A stretch of DNA of 64,000 nt from Streptomyces huiliensis (GCF_020037025.1 NZ_JAIQLH010000026.1:1-64000), one strand, 5' to 3'. Shown: positions 43,264-51,836, numbered from the stretch's first letter. Numbers and translations are program-made. The notes: generated from the sequence alone by a model not told the origin.

Positions 43264-44580
43264 ATGACCGACGCGATCGACACCAAGGCAGAAGACCGCC
43301 CCGAGGAGCCGGCGGGCGACGGCACGGACGAGAAGCGCACCGGCCGGAAGCCGTCCCGCCGCACCCTGCTCGGCTGGGGCGGCGCCGGGCTGGCGTTCGG
43401 CGCCGCCGCGGCCGGCGGCACGGCCGCGGCCCTGCGGCTCGACGACGACGCCGCGCCGGCCGCCGCCGAGGGCGAGGCCGTCCCGTTCTACGGCCCCCAC
43501 CAGGCCGGCATCGCCACGCCCGTCCAGGACCGGCTGCACTTCGCCGCCTTCGACGTGCGCACGGACGACCGCGAGCAGCTGATCAAGCTGCTGAAGGAGT
43601 GGACGGCCGCCGCCGCCCGGATGACCGCGGGCCACGAGGTCGGCGAGGGCGCGATCAGCGAGAACGACGAGCTGCCGCCGGACGACACCGGCGAGGCCCT
43701 GGGCCTCAAGCCGTCGCGGCTGACGCTCACGTTCGGCGTCGGGCCGACCCTGTTCGAGAAGGACGGCAAGGACCGGTTCGGCCTCAAGGGCCGCCGCCCC
43801 AAGGCCCTGATCGACCTGCCGACGTTCCCCGGCGACAACCTGGACGCGGCCCGCAGCGGCGGCGACCTCTGCGTCCAGGCGTGCGCGGACGACCCGCAGG
43901 TCGCGGTGCACGCGATCCGCAACCTGGCCCGCATCGGCATGGGCCGGGTGGCGATCCGCTGGTCGCAGCTGGGCTTCGGCAAGACCTCGTCGACCACGCC
44001 GGACGCCATGACGCCGCGCAACATGATGGGCTTCAAGGACGGCACCCGGAACATCGCGGGCACCGAGACCGACCGGCTCGACAAGTTCGTGTGGGTCGGC
44101 GAGAAGGACGGCGACGGCTGGATGGCCGGCGGCTCGTACCTCGTCGCCCGGCGCATCCGGATGCACATCGAGACCTGGGACCGGACCTCGCTCAAGGAGC
44201 AGGAGGACGTCTTCGGCCGCGACAAGGCCGAGGGCGCGCCGCTGGGCAAGCGCAAGGAGCGCGAGGAGCCCAACCTGCGGGTGATGAAGCCGGACGCGCA
44301 CGTCCGCCTCGCCCACCCCGACAGCAACGCGGGGGCGACGATCCTGCGCCGCGGCTACTCCTTCACGGACGGCACCGACGGCCTGGGCCGGCTCGACGCC
44401 GGACTGTTCTTCATCGCCTACCAGCGCGACGTCCGGGACGGCTTCGTGCCGATCCAGACCCGACTGTCGCGTTCGGACGCCCTCAACGAGTACATCCAGC
44501 ACGTGGGTTCGGCCGTCTTCGCCGTCCCGCCGGGCGTCCGCGACAAGGACGACTGGTGGGGCCGGGCGCTGTTCGGCTGA
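43264..44580 (+). CDS. efeB: EfeB deferrochelatase/peroxidase (DyP family)
   Basis: A 438-residue Tat-exported heme peroxidase: twin-arginine signal RRTLLGWGGAG, then the DyP fold with the GxxDG motif in MMGFKDGTRN and the proximal-His region toward AHPDSNAG. It takes part in EfeUOB iron import and has been proposed to extract iron from heme, which would fit the neighbouring HtaA surface protein. It begins 13 bp after efeO. Confidence 0.95.
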   Translation: MTDAIDTKAEDRPEEPAGDGTDEKRTGRKPSRRTLLGWGGAGLAFGAAAAGGTAAALRLDDDAAPAAAEGEAVPFYGPHQAGIATPVQDRLHFAAFDVRTDDREQLIKLLKEWTAAAARMTAGHEVGEGAISENDELPPDDTGEALGLKPSRLTLTFGVGPTLFEKDGKDRFGLKGRRPKALIDLPTFPGDNLDAARSGGDLCVQACADDPQVAVHAIRNLARIGMGRVAIRWSQLGFGKTSSTTPDAMTPRNMMGFKDGTRNIAGTETDRLDKFVWVGEKDGDGWMAGGSYLVARRIRMHIETWDRTSLKEQEDVFGRDKAEGAPLGKRKEREEPNLRVMKPDAHVRLAHPDSNAGATILRRGYSFTDGTDGLGRLDAGLFFIAYQRDVRDGFVPIQTRLSRSDALNEYIQHVGSAVFAVPPGVRDKDDWWGRALFG

Positions 44581-44607
44581 CGGCCCCGCACAAGAAGGAG
44601 GCGCCGC

Positions 44608-45699
44608 GTGTTCGGCAACTACCTGATCGGCCTGCGCGAGGGGCTGGAGGCCAGCCTGGTCGTCTGCATCCTCGTCGCCTACCTGGTCAAGAGCGGCCGC
44701 AGGGACGCCCTGCGGCCGGTCTGGCTCGGCATCGCCGCGGCCGTGCTGCTCAGCATGGGCTTCGGGGCCGTGCTCCAGTACGGCTCGCGGACCATGACGT
44801 TCGAGGCGCAGGAGATGCTGGGCGGCTCGCTGTCCGTCATCGCCGTGGGCCTGGTGACGTGGATGGTCTTCTGGATGCGGCGCACCGCGCGGCACCTGAA
44901 GCGGGAGCTGCACGGCAAGCTGGACGCGGCGCTGGCGATGGGCACCACCGCGCTGGTGGTGACGGCGTTCCTGGCGGTGGGCCGGGAGGGGCTGGAGACC
45001 GCGCTGTTCATCTGGACGGCGGTGCAGGCCACCGACGACGGGGTGCGGCCGCTGGTCGGCGCGCTGCTCGGGCTGCTGACCGCGGTGGTGCTGGGCTGGC
45101 TGTTCTACCGGGGCGCCCTGAGGATCAACCTGGCGAAATTCTTCACCTGGACCGGCGCCATGCTGATCGTGGTGGCCGCGGGCGTGCTCGCGTACGGCTT
45201 CCACGACCTCCAGGAGGCCGACGTCCTGCCGGGGCTGAACGCGAAGGCGTTCGACGTCAGTGAGCAGGTGCCGGTCGACAGCTGGTACGGGACGCTGCTG
45301 AAGGGCGTCTTCAACTTCCAGCCGGATCCGACGAAGCTGCAGGTGTGGGTGTGGGCGCTGTATCTGGTGCCGACCCTGCTGCTGTTCTTCCGGCCGTCCC
45401 GTCCCGGTAGTGTGGCGCCGTCCCGAGCAGCCACCGCAGCCACCGCAGGCAGCGCAGCCACCGAGGAGGCCAACGCCGATGCGACGTCGGACGCGTCCGC
45501 GTCTTCCGCGGCTCCCGCGTCTTCTGCGGCTCCCGCGTCTTCTGCGGCTCCCGCGTCTTCTGCGGCTCCCGCGTCTTCTGCGGCTACCGCCGTGGCCGGC
45601 TCGGCTGGTCCCGCTGCTCCTGCTGCCGGCGCTGCTGACGACCGGCTGCATGACGGTGCACGGCGAGCGGGAGATCGTCCCGGCGGTGGACAAGGCTGA
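44608..45699 (+). CDS. efeU: EfeU/FTR1-family iron permease with repeat-extended C-terminus
   Basis: A 363-residue permease from a GTG with AAGGAGG upstream. It has seven membrane spans and both REGLE iron-transport motifs (10-14 and 126-130). The core ends near residue 270 (FFRPSRPG); the rest is an unusual Ala/Ser/Pro tail with ASSAAP repeats encoded by an 18-bp tandem repeat, and overlaps the next gene by 221 bp in another frame. It imports ferric or ferrous iron with EfeO and EfeB. Confidence 0.92.
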   Translation: MFGNYLIGLREGLEASLVVCILVAYLVKSGRRDALRPVWLGIAAAVLLSMGFGAVLQYGSRTMTFEAQEMLGGSLSVIAVGLVTWMVFWMRRTARHLKRELHGKLDAALAMGTTALVVTAFLAVGREGLETALFIWTAVQATDDGVRPLVGALLGLLTAVVLGWLFYRGALRINLAKFFTWTGAMLIVVAAGVLAYGFHDLQEADVLPGLNAKAFDVSEQVPVDSWYGTLLKGVFNFQPDPTKLQVWVWALYLVPTLLLFFRPSRPGSVAPSRAATAATAGSAATEEANADATSDASASSAAPASSAAPASSAAPASSAAPASSAATAVAGSAGPAAPAAGAADDRLHDGARRAGDRPGGGQG

Positions 45700-46573
45700 G
45701 GCCGCCAAGGTCCTCGGCGACTTCACCGCCGGCTACACCAAGGCCTACCGCGCGCTCGACCCGGCCCTCGTGGACCGGGTCGAGACCGGCGCCCTCGCCG
45801 AGATCGGCCGCGCCGACGTGACCGCGCAGCGCAAGCTGCTGCCCAAGGGCAACCCGGGCTATCCCGCGCTGGAACTGCGGGACGCCCGGTTCGCCATTCC
45901 CAAGTCGGCCGGCTGGCCCAAGTTCTTCGTCGCCGACACCCTCAGCAACCGGGACAGGAACCGGTGGCTGGTGGTGTTCACGTGTGACAGCGCCAAGGAC
46001 CCGTGGAAGGCCGCCTACCTGACGCTGCACGCGCCGGGCACGGTCCCGGCGTTCCGGACGGACGGGGACGGCTGGGCGGAGGCCGTGCCGGCGCGGGCCG
46101 ACGAGCCGTCCGGACTGGCGCTGGACCCTGACGCGGTCAGCGGCGCGTACACCGGCTTCCTGCGGACGGGGAAGGGCGACGCCTTCGCCCCCGACCTCGC
46201 CACCACCCAGCTGCGGGCCGACCGCGCCAAGCTCGCGCGGACGCCCACGTTCTGGACGGACTGGATCGACACCCCCGAGCGGTCGCCCGGCTTCCCGCCG
46301 CTGGCCCTGCGCACGGCCGACGGCGGCGCGGTCGTCTTCTTCACCGCCCACCACCGCGAGAAGCGGACCATGGCGAAGGGCGTGCGCCCCGCCGTCACCG
46401 AGCAGCGGACGAAGTCGCTGCTGACGGGGCGGCTCTCGACGGCGATCACGTACACGCGGGTGTCGGAGTCGGCGGTGCGGGTGCCGGCGAAGAGGGAGCG
46501 GGTGAAGGGGGCGGCGTCCCGGGTGAGGTTCCTGAACCGGATCGAGTCGCTGATAGCGGCGAAGGGCGAGTAA
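45479..46573 (+). CDS. Lipoprotein starting inside efeU in another frame
   Basis: A 364-residue protein starting at the ATG at 45479, with GAGGAGG nine bases upstream. Its N-terminus is an abnormal long basic run of RLPRLL units made by the efeU-tail repeat, then a true lipoprotein signal ARLVPLLLLPALLTTGC. The mature domain (AKVLGDFTAGYTKAYRALDP to RFLNRIESLI) is of unknown family. No alternative start leaves the lipobox intact, so translation from within efeU is likely. Position suggests a role in the iron system. Confidence 0.72.
   Translation: MRRRTRPRLPRLPRLLRLPRLLRLPRLLRLPRLLRLPPWPARLVPLLLLPALLTTGCMTVHGEREIVPAVDKAEAAKVLGDFTAGYTKAYRALDPALVDRVETGALAEIGRADVTAQRKLLPKGNPGYPALELRDARFAIPKSAGWPKFFVADTLSNRDRNRWLVVFTCDSAKDPWKAAYLTLHAPGTVPAFRTDGDGWAEAVPARADEPSGLALDPDAVSGAYTGFLRTGKGDAFAPDLATTQLRADRAKLARTPTFWTDWIDTPERSPGFPPLALRTADGGAVVFFTAHHREKRTMAKGVRPAVTEQRTKSLLTGRLSTAITYTRVSESAVRVPAKRERVKGAASRVRFLNRIESLIAAKGE
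45496..45584. repeat. 18-bp tandem repeat coding in two frames
   Basis: TCCCGCGTCTTCTGCGGC occurs four times exactly (45513-45584) after one imperfect copy (45496-45512). The period keeps both frames open: one gives ASSAAP in EfeU, the other RLLRLP in the lipoprotein. Confidence 0.92.
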
Positions 46574-46611
46574 GGGAGCGCGGAGGCCGTCAGCGGCGAG
46601 CGCGGAGGCCG

Positions 46612-47343
46612 TCAGCGTCCGATGGGCCAGGCCGCGTGGTGCTCGTGGTCCGGCCGGTCGCCCGCGTACTGCGCGCACGCGTCCGTCAGCGTCTCCAGCA
46701 GCGTCAGCGGATCCGGCAGCGGCCGTTCCGGACCCAGCAGCCAGGCCACGTACGCGTCGTCGCCGGGAAGGCGGGAGGGCGGCAGGAGGACGTAGCTGCC
46801 GCGGCAGTGCCAGCGCAGCCCGGGGTGCTCGTCGAGGGTCTCGGGGTGGCAGTCGAGCTCGCAGGGCCACCACTCGTCCTCGTCGTCCGGGGTGCCGCGG
46901 GTGGCGGTGAAGAAGAGCATGCGGTCGGGGGCGACGGTGGCGACGGGGCCGACCTCGACGCCGGCGGCCGTGAGCCGGTCCAGCGCCTTGCGGCCGGCCT
47001 CGGCGGGGACGTCCAGGACGTCGTGGGCCATGCCGGTGGCGGTGACGAAGTTGGCCTCGGGCTGGGCCCGGAGCCATTTGGCGACCTTCTCCGGGTCGGT
47101 GGTGGCGAGGGTCTGCCAGGCGAAGGAGACGGGATGTCGCCCCGGGGTGGGACAGCCGATGCGTTCGCACGAACACCCGTAGCCGGAGGGGTGGGCGGCC
47201 GGGGCCAGGGGGAACCCGGCGGCGGCCGCGGCCAGGAGCAGTTCCTCGCGGGCGGCACCGGTGGCCGCCCCCGCACCCGTATCGCCGCCCGCTCCGCTCC
47301 TGGGGCGGCGCAGCCACTGGGAGAATCTGCTCTTGCGTTCCAT
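46612..47343 (-). CDS. Bifunctional primase/polymerase-like protein
   Basis: A 243-residue protein (MERKSRFSQWLRR) with AREELLLAAAAAGFPLAPAAHPSGYGCSCERIGCPTPGRHP, then TDPEKVAKWLRAQPEANFVTATGMAHDVLDVPAEAG. This is the pattern of the small actinobacterial Prim-Pol-type proteins that are often chromosomal and not plasmid-borne. The cluster CSCERIGC could bind zinc. The enzymatic activity of this subgroup is unproven. Confidence 0.8.
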   Translation of the reverse strand: MERKSRFSQWLRRPRSGAGGDTGAGAATGAAREELLLAAAAAGFPLAPAAHPSGYGCSCERIGCPTPGRHPVSFAWQTLATTDPEKVAKWLRAQPEANFVTATGMAHDVLDVPAEAGRKALDRLTAAGVEVGPVATVAPDRMLFFTATRGTPDDEDEWWPCELDCHPETLDEHPGLRWHCRGSYVLLPPSRLPGDDAYVAWLLGPERPLPDPLTLLETLTDACAQYAGDRPDHEHHAAWPIGR

Positions 47344-47483
47344 CTATCCCCTCACTTCGACCGCGGTCTCCGCTCAATGCTGCCACCATCCGGCGCCCGG
47401 CGTGACCGTCGGGCGCATCCGGGGGTGTGACACGGACCGCTCCCGCGGCTCGGCGGGTGGGCGAGCCGGGCTGAGCACGGGGC

Positions 47484-48092
47484 TCAGGGCCGCGGGGCGA
47501 GTCCGCGCAGGGTGATCTCGACGACGGCGTCGGCGTAGGCGTGGGTGAGGGGCTGGGTCCGCAGCATCCAGCGGTGGGCGAGCGGGCCGACGAGCAGTTC
47601 CAGGGCGATGCGCGGGTCCACGTCCGGGTCGGCCTGTCCGGCCTCCTGGGCGGCGCGCAGCCGGGTGACGTACAGCTGGAGCTGCGGTTCGAGGACCGCC
47701 CTGGTGAACTGCGCGCAGAGGTCGGGGTTGACGACGCTCTCGGCGGCGAGGGCGCGCGAAGGCGCGTCGTAGCGCGGACTGTTGAGTTCGTCGACGGTGG
47801 CGCGGAGGACGAGCTTGAGGTCGGCCTCCAGGTCGCCCGTGTCGGGGAGCTCGGTGTGGCCCTCGGCGGCGTCCTCGCCGAGGGCGACGAAGGCGTCGAG
47901 GAGGACGGCGGCCTTGGAGGGCCACCAGCGGTAGATCGTCTGCTTGCCGACGCCGGCGCGGGCGGCGATGGCCTCGATGGTGAGCCGCTGGTAGCCGGTC
48001 TCGCCGGTGAGTTCGAGGGCGGCTTCCAGGATCGCGCGACGGGAACGCTCGCTGCGACGGTTGGCGTCGGGCGGGGTCTTGGTAGTGGCCAT
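47484..48092 (-). CDS. TetR-family regulator
   Basis: A 202-residue repressor with N-terminal helix-turn-helix TIEAIAARAGVGKQTIYRWWPSKAAVLLDAF and a C-terminal domain typical of the AcrR subgroup (RATVDELNSPRYDAPSRALAAE). It is divergent from the DUF6243 gene, with two strong palindromes of the GAGACG/CGTCTC type in the region between. Confidence 0.9.
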   Translation of the reverse strand: MATTKTPPDANRRSERSRRAILEAALELTGETGYQRLTIEAIAARAGVGKQTIYRWWPSKAAVLLDAFVALGEDAAEGHTELPDTGDLEADLKLVLRATVDELNSPRYDAPSRALAAESVVNPDLCAQFTRAVLEPQLQLYVTRLRAAQEAGQADPDVDPRIALELLVGPLAHRWMLRTQPLTHAYADAVVEITLRGLAPRP

Positions 48093-48118
48093 GGGGGCAG
48101 GGTAGCGGTTGAGTGAGG

Positions 48119-48135
48119 CGAGACGTTTCGTCTCG
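48119..48135. promoter_or_regulatory. TetR operator candidate 1
   Basis: CGAGACGTTTCGTCTCG is a 7-bp-arm palindrome about 27 bases upstream of the TetR start; placed to allow autoregulation. Confidence 0.75.
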
Positions 48136-48186
48136 TTGGGGGTTGACGGGGCGGGGTGCGGCATGGCCTAATAACGGAGTCATCGC

Positions 48187-48206
48187 GAGACGAGACGTCT
48201 CGTCTC
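48187..48206. promoter_or_regulatory. TetR operator candidate 2, perfect 20-bp palindrome
   Basis: GAGACGAGACGTCTCGTCTC is fully self-complementary and contains two overlapping copies of the GAGACG unit of the first site. It lies 36 bases before the DUF6243 start. Confidence 0.8.
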
Positions 48207-48241
48207 AAGCAAGTGCGAGACACCGACGGAAGGAGCCCGAC

Positions 48242-48418
48242 ATGACCCGGGGAAACGGCGGAATGCTCGGCGTGGGCGGAACCCGCAGCAACCTCTCGCG
48301 CAAGGCGCTGCGCGGCGGCGGGTCCGGCGGGGCCGGCCGGGGCGCCGACCCCCTCGCGCAGAAGCGGGAGCTGCTGCGCGCGTTGCGGGAAGGACGGGGC
48401 GGTACCACGGGGGCGTGA
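48242..48418 (+). CDS. DUF6243-like small basic protein
   Basis: A 58-residue basic protein (MTRGNGGMLGVGGTRSNLSR) with AAGGAG seven bases before the ATG, followed by Gly-rich and helical parts (DPLAQKRELLRALREG). From memory it fits the DUF6243 family of streptomycetes, whose function is unknown. The two TetR-type palindromes directly upstream suggest that it is the main target of the divergent regulator. Confidence 0.75.
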   Translation: MTRGNGGMLGVGGTRSNLSRKALRGGGSGGAGRGADPLAQKRELLRALREGRGGTTGA

Positions 48419-48477
48419 CGCCCCGTGCGTAAACCACCCGTACGGTTCATGCGCGATCGCCGCCCAGCGTGGACGAT

Positions 48478-48510
48478 TTGGGCACGTACGCTCGTCGCGT
48501 ACGTGCCCAA
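48478..48510. promoter_or_regulatory. Perfect 14-bp inverted repeat before the DDAH gene
   Basis: TTGGGCACGTACGC (48478-48491) and GCGTACGTGCCCAA (48497-48510) are perfect arms around TCGTC, ending 21 bases before the TTG start. TTG...CAA dyads are typical of Lrp/AsnC-type sites. It could also act as a terminator for the upstream DUF6243 gene. Confidence 0.7.
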
Positions 48511-48531
48511 CACCACCGTGAGGAGCGCGAC

Positions 48532-49356
48532 TTGCGTACCGCAGCACCACGGGCGGCGAGTCCCCGCCGTTATCTGATGTGCCCGCCCGCCCACTTCAAG
48601 GTCACCTACTCGATCAACCCGTGGATGGACCCGGCCAAGCCGGTCGATCTGCCGCTCGCCCTCACGCAGTGGGAAACCCTCCGCGACCGCTACCGCGCCC
48701 TCGGCCACACCGTGGAGGAGCTCGAACCCCGCCCGGACCTCCCCGACATGGTGTACGCGGCGAACGGCGCCACCGTCGTCGAGGGCCGCGTCCTCGGCGC
48801 CCGCTTCGCCCACCCGCAGCGCGCCGCCGAGGCGGCGGTGCACGCGGAGTGGTTCCGCTCGCACGGCTACTCCGTCGTCCGCGAGCCCGAGCACATCAAC
48901 GAGGGCGAGGGCGACTTCGCCGTCACCGACTCCTGGCTGCTCGCCGGCCGCGGCTTCCGCAGCAGTCCCCTCTCGCACCCCGAGGCACAGGAGTTCTTCG
49001 GCCGTCCCGTCATCGGCCTGGACCTGATCGACCCCCGCTACTACCACCTCGACACGGCCCTCTGCGTCCTCGACGCGGCCGCCGACGAGATCATGTACTA
49101 CCCCGGCGCCTTCTCCCCCGGCAGCCGGGCCGTCCTGGAACGCCTCTTCCCCGACGCGCTCGTCGCCGACGCGGAGGACGCGGCGGCGCTCGGCCTCAAC
49201 GCGGTCAGCGACGGCCGCCACGTCCTCCTCCCCCAGGCGGCCGTCGGCCTCTTCGGCCCGCTCCGGGAGCGCGGCTTCGAGCCGATCGGCATGGACCTGG
49301 GCGAGCTGCTGAAGGGTGGCGGCAGCGTGAAGTGCTGCACGCAGGAGCTGCGTTGA
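48532..49356 (+). CDS. ddaH: Dimethylarginine dimethylaminohydrolase
   Basis: A 274-residue amidinotransferase-fold enzyme that converts dimethylarginine to citrulline and dimethylamine. Visible features are MCPPAHFKVTYSINPWM, DMVYAANGATVVEG, HINEGEGDFAVT, YYHLDTALCVLD and the C-terminal GGGSVKCCTQEL with the catalytic Cys (268 or 269). The likely start is a TTG at 48532 with GAGGAG six to eight bases upstream, since the GTG further upstream lies inside the inverted repeat region. In relatives it is often near arginine-degradation genes; none is adjacent. Confidence 0.9.
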   Translation: MRTAAPRAASPRRYLMCPPAHFKVTYSINPWMDPAKPVDLPLALTQWETLRDRYRALGHTVEELEPRPDLPDMVYAANGATVVEGRVLGARFAHPQRAAEAAVHAEWFRSHGYSVVREPEHINEGEGDFAVTDSWLLAGRGFRSSPLSHPEAQEFFGRPVIGLDLIDPRYYHLDTALCVLDAAADEIMYYPGAFSPGSRAVLERLFPDALVADAEDAAALGLNAVSDGRHVLLPQAAVGLFGPLRERGFEPIGMDLGELLKGGGSVKCCTQELR

Positions 49357-49868
49357 CGCGCTGACCGGGGGCCTTCCGGGTGCTGCCGGTCGGGCCGGGG
49401 CGCGGCGGACGCGGCGGACGCGGCAGCGGAACCGGGCGCCGGTACCGGCCGGACCGGTTGGGGGTACGGGCATGGGGCCGCTCGGGCAGGTGGACCGCCC
49501 GGAGCGTCGGGCGGGCGCCGACGTCCGGGTGGCTCCGCCGGGTGACACGCCCGTGCGGGCGGCGGCAGGGTCCGGATCCCCGCCAGGGCGAACCGGAACG
49601 CGAACACGGCGAGGACGATCATCACGGCCGGCGCTCCCGGGCGGTGGCGGAACCGGGTCCCCTGGCCTGACCGGCGTTCCGGCGGGCCGCCTCCGGCCTT
49701 CGGCGGGCCGTCTCCGGCGCTCCGGCCCGAGCGTGGGCGTGGGCGTGGGGGACGCCCCGTCGGCCACCGCCCGGCGGCCGGTTTCCCCGCCGGCCCCCCG
49801 GCAACTCCGGGCCGCCGCGCGTCCACCCTGCACGCCGGCCGGTTCGTGCCGTCGCGGTACGCGCCCCC
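49357..49868. other. Gene-free gap
   Basis: A 512-bp GC-rich stretch between the convergent DDAH and TROVE genes. No frame gives a plausible protein and no clear hairpin stands out. Confidence 0.5.
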
Positions 49869-51524
49869 CTACCCCGGAACGGCAGCCGGTTCACCGCCCG
49901 GTGGGGCCGGATCGACGGCAGCCCACGGCCAGGCCGTCTCTCTCCCGGCCTCGATGAGGCCGACCATGCGGAACGCGGCGTCCGTGAGGCCGCCGAAGGT
50001 GTGGCGGTGGGGGCCGGTGGGACCGTGGGCGGGCTGGTAGCCCGCCAGGTTCCAGGTGTAGACGGGGACGTCGGCGGGGATCGCCTCGGTCGGCCCGCCG
50101 GGGCCGTAGGGGGCGTAGGAGGGGGAGATCTGCTCGTCGGTGACGATCAGGACGCGGTCGTGGTGGCCGCGGAAGTGGGCCCGCACCGCCTTCGCGGTGT
50201 GGGTGCCGCCGAGGCGGTGGAACCGTTTCAGCACGTCGAGCACCGGCTCGCCCGGCGCGAACGGCACCTCTCCGCTCCCCCAGCCGAACTCCACCAGGTC
50301 CGCCCGCTCGGAGCGCAGGGCAAGGGCGGTGCCGAACACGGCCGCCGCGTCCGCCCGGGTCAGCTTGGACCGCTCGGAGACCGTGTCCCAGAACATCGAG
50401 TCGGACCGGTCCACCAGGATCAGCGTCCGGCCGGGCAGCGACGGGACGTTGGCCAGGGAGTGGCCCAGCGCCCGTTCCAGCGCGTCCGCCCAGCGCGGCG
50501 ACGGCGCGTGCCGGTGGGCGGCCAGGTAGCGGAAGGGGAACTGCCGGGACCGGGCGACCTCGGAGGCGTCCGAGAGCCGTTCCGCGACCCGGGCGGCGAC
50601 GTCGTCCGGGACCCCCGCCTCGTCGAAGTTGCGCAGGTTCCGCAGCAGCGCCATCGGGCCCATCGAGGGGATCACGGCCTCCCAGACGGCGGCGTCCAGC
50701 GGGCCGCCGAGCCAGCCGGCCAGCGCCTCCCACGTCATGCCCGCCGCGGCGAGCCGCTCGGCGCCGTCCGGCCCGGTCACCAGCGCCCGCCGCTCGTCCG
50801 CGGGCGTCTCAGCGAGCGCGCGGTGGGCGGTCAGCAGCCGGTCGGAGGCCGGCGGAACGGACTGTTCCGGGTGGTGGCGGCGGTCCAGGGCGTACCGGAA
50901 GAGGTCGCCCTGCCAGGGCTTGGCCGGGTCGGGCGCGGCGTGCACGAGGTTGAGGACGTCGCCGAAGCGGAACGCCTTGGACGCGGTGTCGTACTTGAGC
51001 ACCGACCGGGACGTGTACAGCCGGCGGACGGCGTCGGCGACGCCCCGCTTCACGGGCTGCGGAACGTTCCGCCCGTACGCCGCGGTCCAGTAGGCGAGCA
51101 GCTCGCCGGGCTCGTCGGCGCGTTGCAGCACCGAGTCGATCACGGACCGGTTGGACGGGCCGTCCTGCGCTCCGGCTTCGAGGCGGGCCCGTACGTACGC
51201 GGCGGCGCCGACCAGGGACGCCGTCCGCAGGTTGCCCTCGCCGCGCAGCCAGCGCAGCAGGCCGGCCGTCCACGCGGGGTCCCGGACGGCGAGTTCCCCG
51301 ACGAGGCGGGTGTAGCGGCCGTCCCGCTCCTCGCCGCTCTCGTAAAAGGTGTTCTGGGAGACGAAGTTTGCGACCGCGAGGAGGAAGAGCTCCTCGCGCG
51401 GCTCCCGGACGAAGGCCGGGCCGCCCTCGTACGTACGGAGACCCGGGACGGCGGGACCGTGGTGTGTCCGTGGTGGGGGCTGGGAGCGGGCGGCCGCCGC
51501 CGCGATGTGCGGGGCCACGAGCAT
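49869..51524 (-). CDS. TROVE-domain (Ro60-like) RNA-binding protein
   Basis: A 551-residue protein: TROVE HEAT-like ring (about 30-330, ELFLLAVANFVSQNTFYESGEERDGRY, TAGLLRWLRGEGNLRTASLVGAAAYVRARLE, VPQPVKRGVADAVRRL) followed by a von Willebrand A domain with the metal site DRSDSM, a Thr in GGTHTAKAV and Asp in IVTDEQIS. Bacterial Ro60 (Rsr) binds Y RNAs and aids RNA decay or quality control. The ATG at 51524 lacks a good ribosome site; a CTG start 14 codons upstream is possible. Confidence 0.9.
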   Translation of the reverse strand: MLVAPHIAAAAARSQPPPRTHHGPAVPGLRTYEGGPAFVREPREELFLLAVANFVSQNTFYESGEERDGRYTRLVGELAVRDPAWTAGLLRWLRGEGNLRTASLVGAAAYVRARLEAGAQDGPSNRSVIDSVLQRADEPGELLAYWTAAYGRNVPQPVKRGVADAVRRLYTSRSVLKYDTASKAFRFGDVLNLVHAAPDPAKPWQGDLFRYALDRRHHPEQSVPPASDRLLTAHRALAETPADERRALVTGPDGAERLAAAGMTWEALAGWLGGPLDAAVWEAVIPSMGPMALLRNLRNFDEAGVPDDVAARVAERLSDASEVARSRQFPFRYLAAHRHAPSPRWADALERALGHSLANVPSLPGRTLILVDRSDSMFWDTVSERSKLTRADAAAVFGTALALRSERADLVEFGWGSGEVPFAPGEPVLDVLKRFHRLGGTHTAKAVRAHFRGHHDRVLIVTDEQISPSYAPYGPGGPTEAIPADVPVYTWNLAGYQPAHGPTGPHRHTFGGLTDAAFRMVGLIEAGRETAWPWAAVDPAPPGGEPAAVPG

Positions 51525-51566
51525 CTCGGGCCAGTGCTTGGAGACGCGCGGGGTGTGACGAGGCAG

Positions 51567-51584
51567 TGAATCCCCCCGGATTCA
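51567..51584. other. Small hairpin upstream of the TROVE gene
   Basis: TGAATCC and GGATTCA flank a CCCC loop in the 312-bp gap 51525-51836. It could be part of a leader or small RNA; the rest of the gap is C-rich with CCCGGGTC direct repeats and shows no gene. Confidence 0.4.
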
Positions 51585-51836
51585 AAGGGTGGAGCGCAGG
51601 AATACGGAGGCGCCCGCGCCTGCCGAGATCAGAGAGGGCCGCGGCGTCACTTGGTTTCGGAAGGAAGTAGCCGCGGCCGAGCGCATCGGAGGCGCGGTCG
51701 CGTGGCCACCGTACAAGGGCGGCCGGGCTGCGGACCAGCGAATATCCCGGGCCCGGCTCCGCCCGGCCAGCCCCGGCTCCCGCCCCTCCCGGTCCCGGCC
51801 CTCGCCCTTCCCGGGTCGGCCGCCGCCCCTCCCGGG

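Noticed and set aside
46612..47343. Prim-Pol protein as a sign of an integrated plasmid
   Set aside because: No integrase, Rep, tra or att-like repeat is nearby, and this small subgroup is common on chromosomes.
45584..48550. A 988-codon minus-strand open frame
   Set aside because: It crosses several real genes on both strands and shows no domain; it is a codon-bias shadow.
51525..51836. Y RNA gene next to TROVE
   Set aside because: I looked for tRNA-like arms and paired ends but saw only a 7-bp hairpin; not enough to annotate an RNA.
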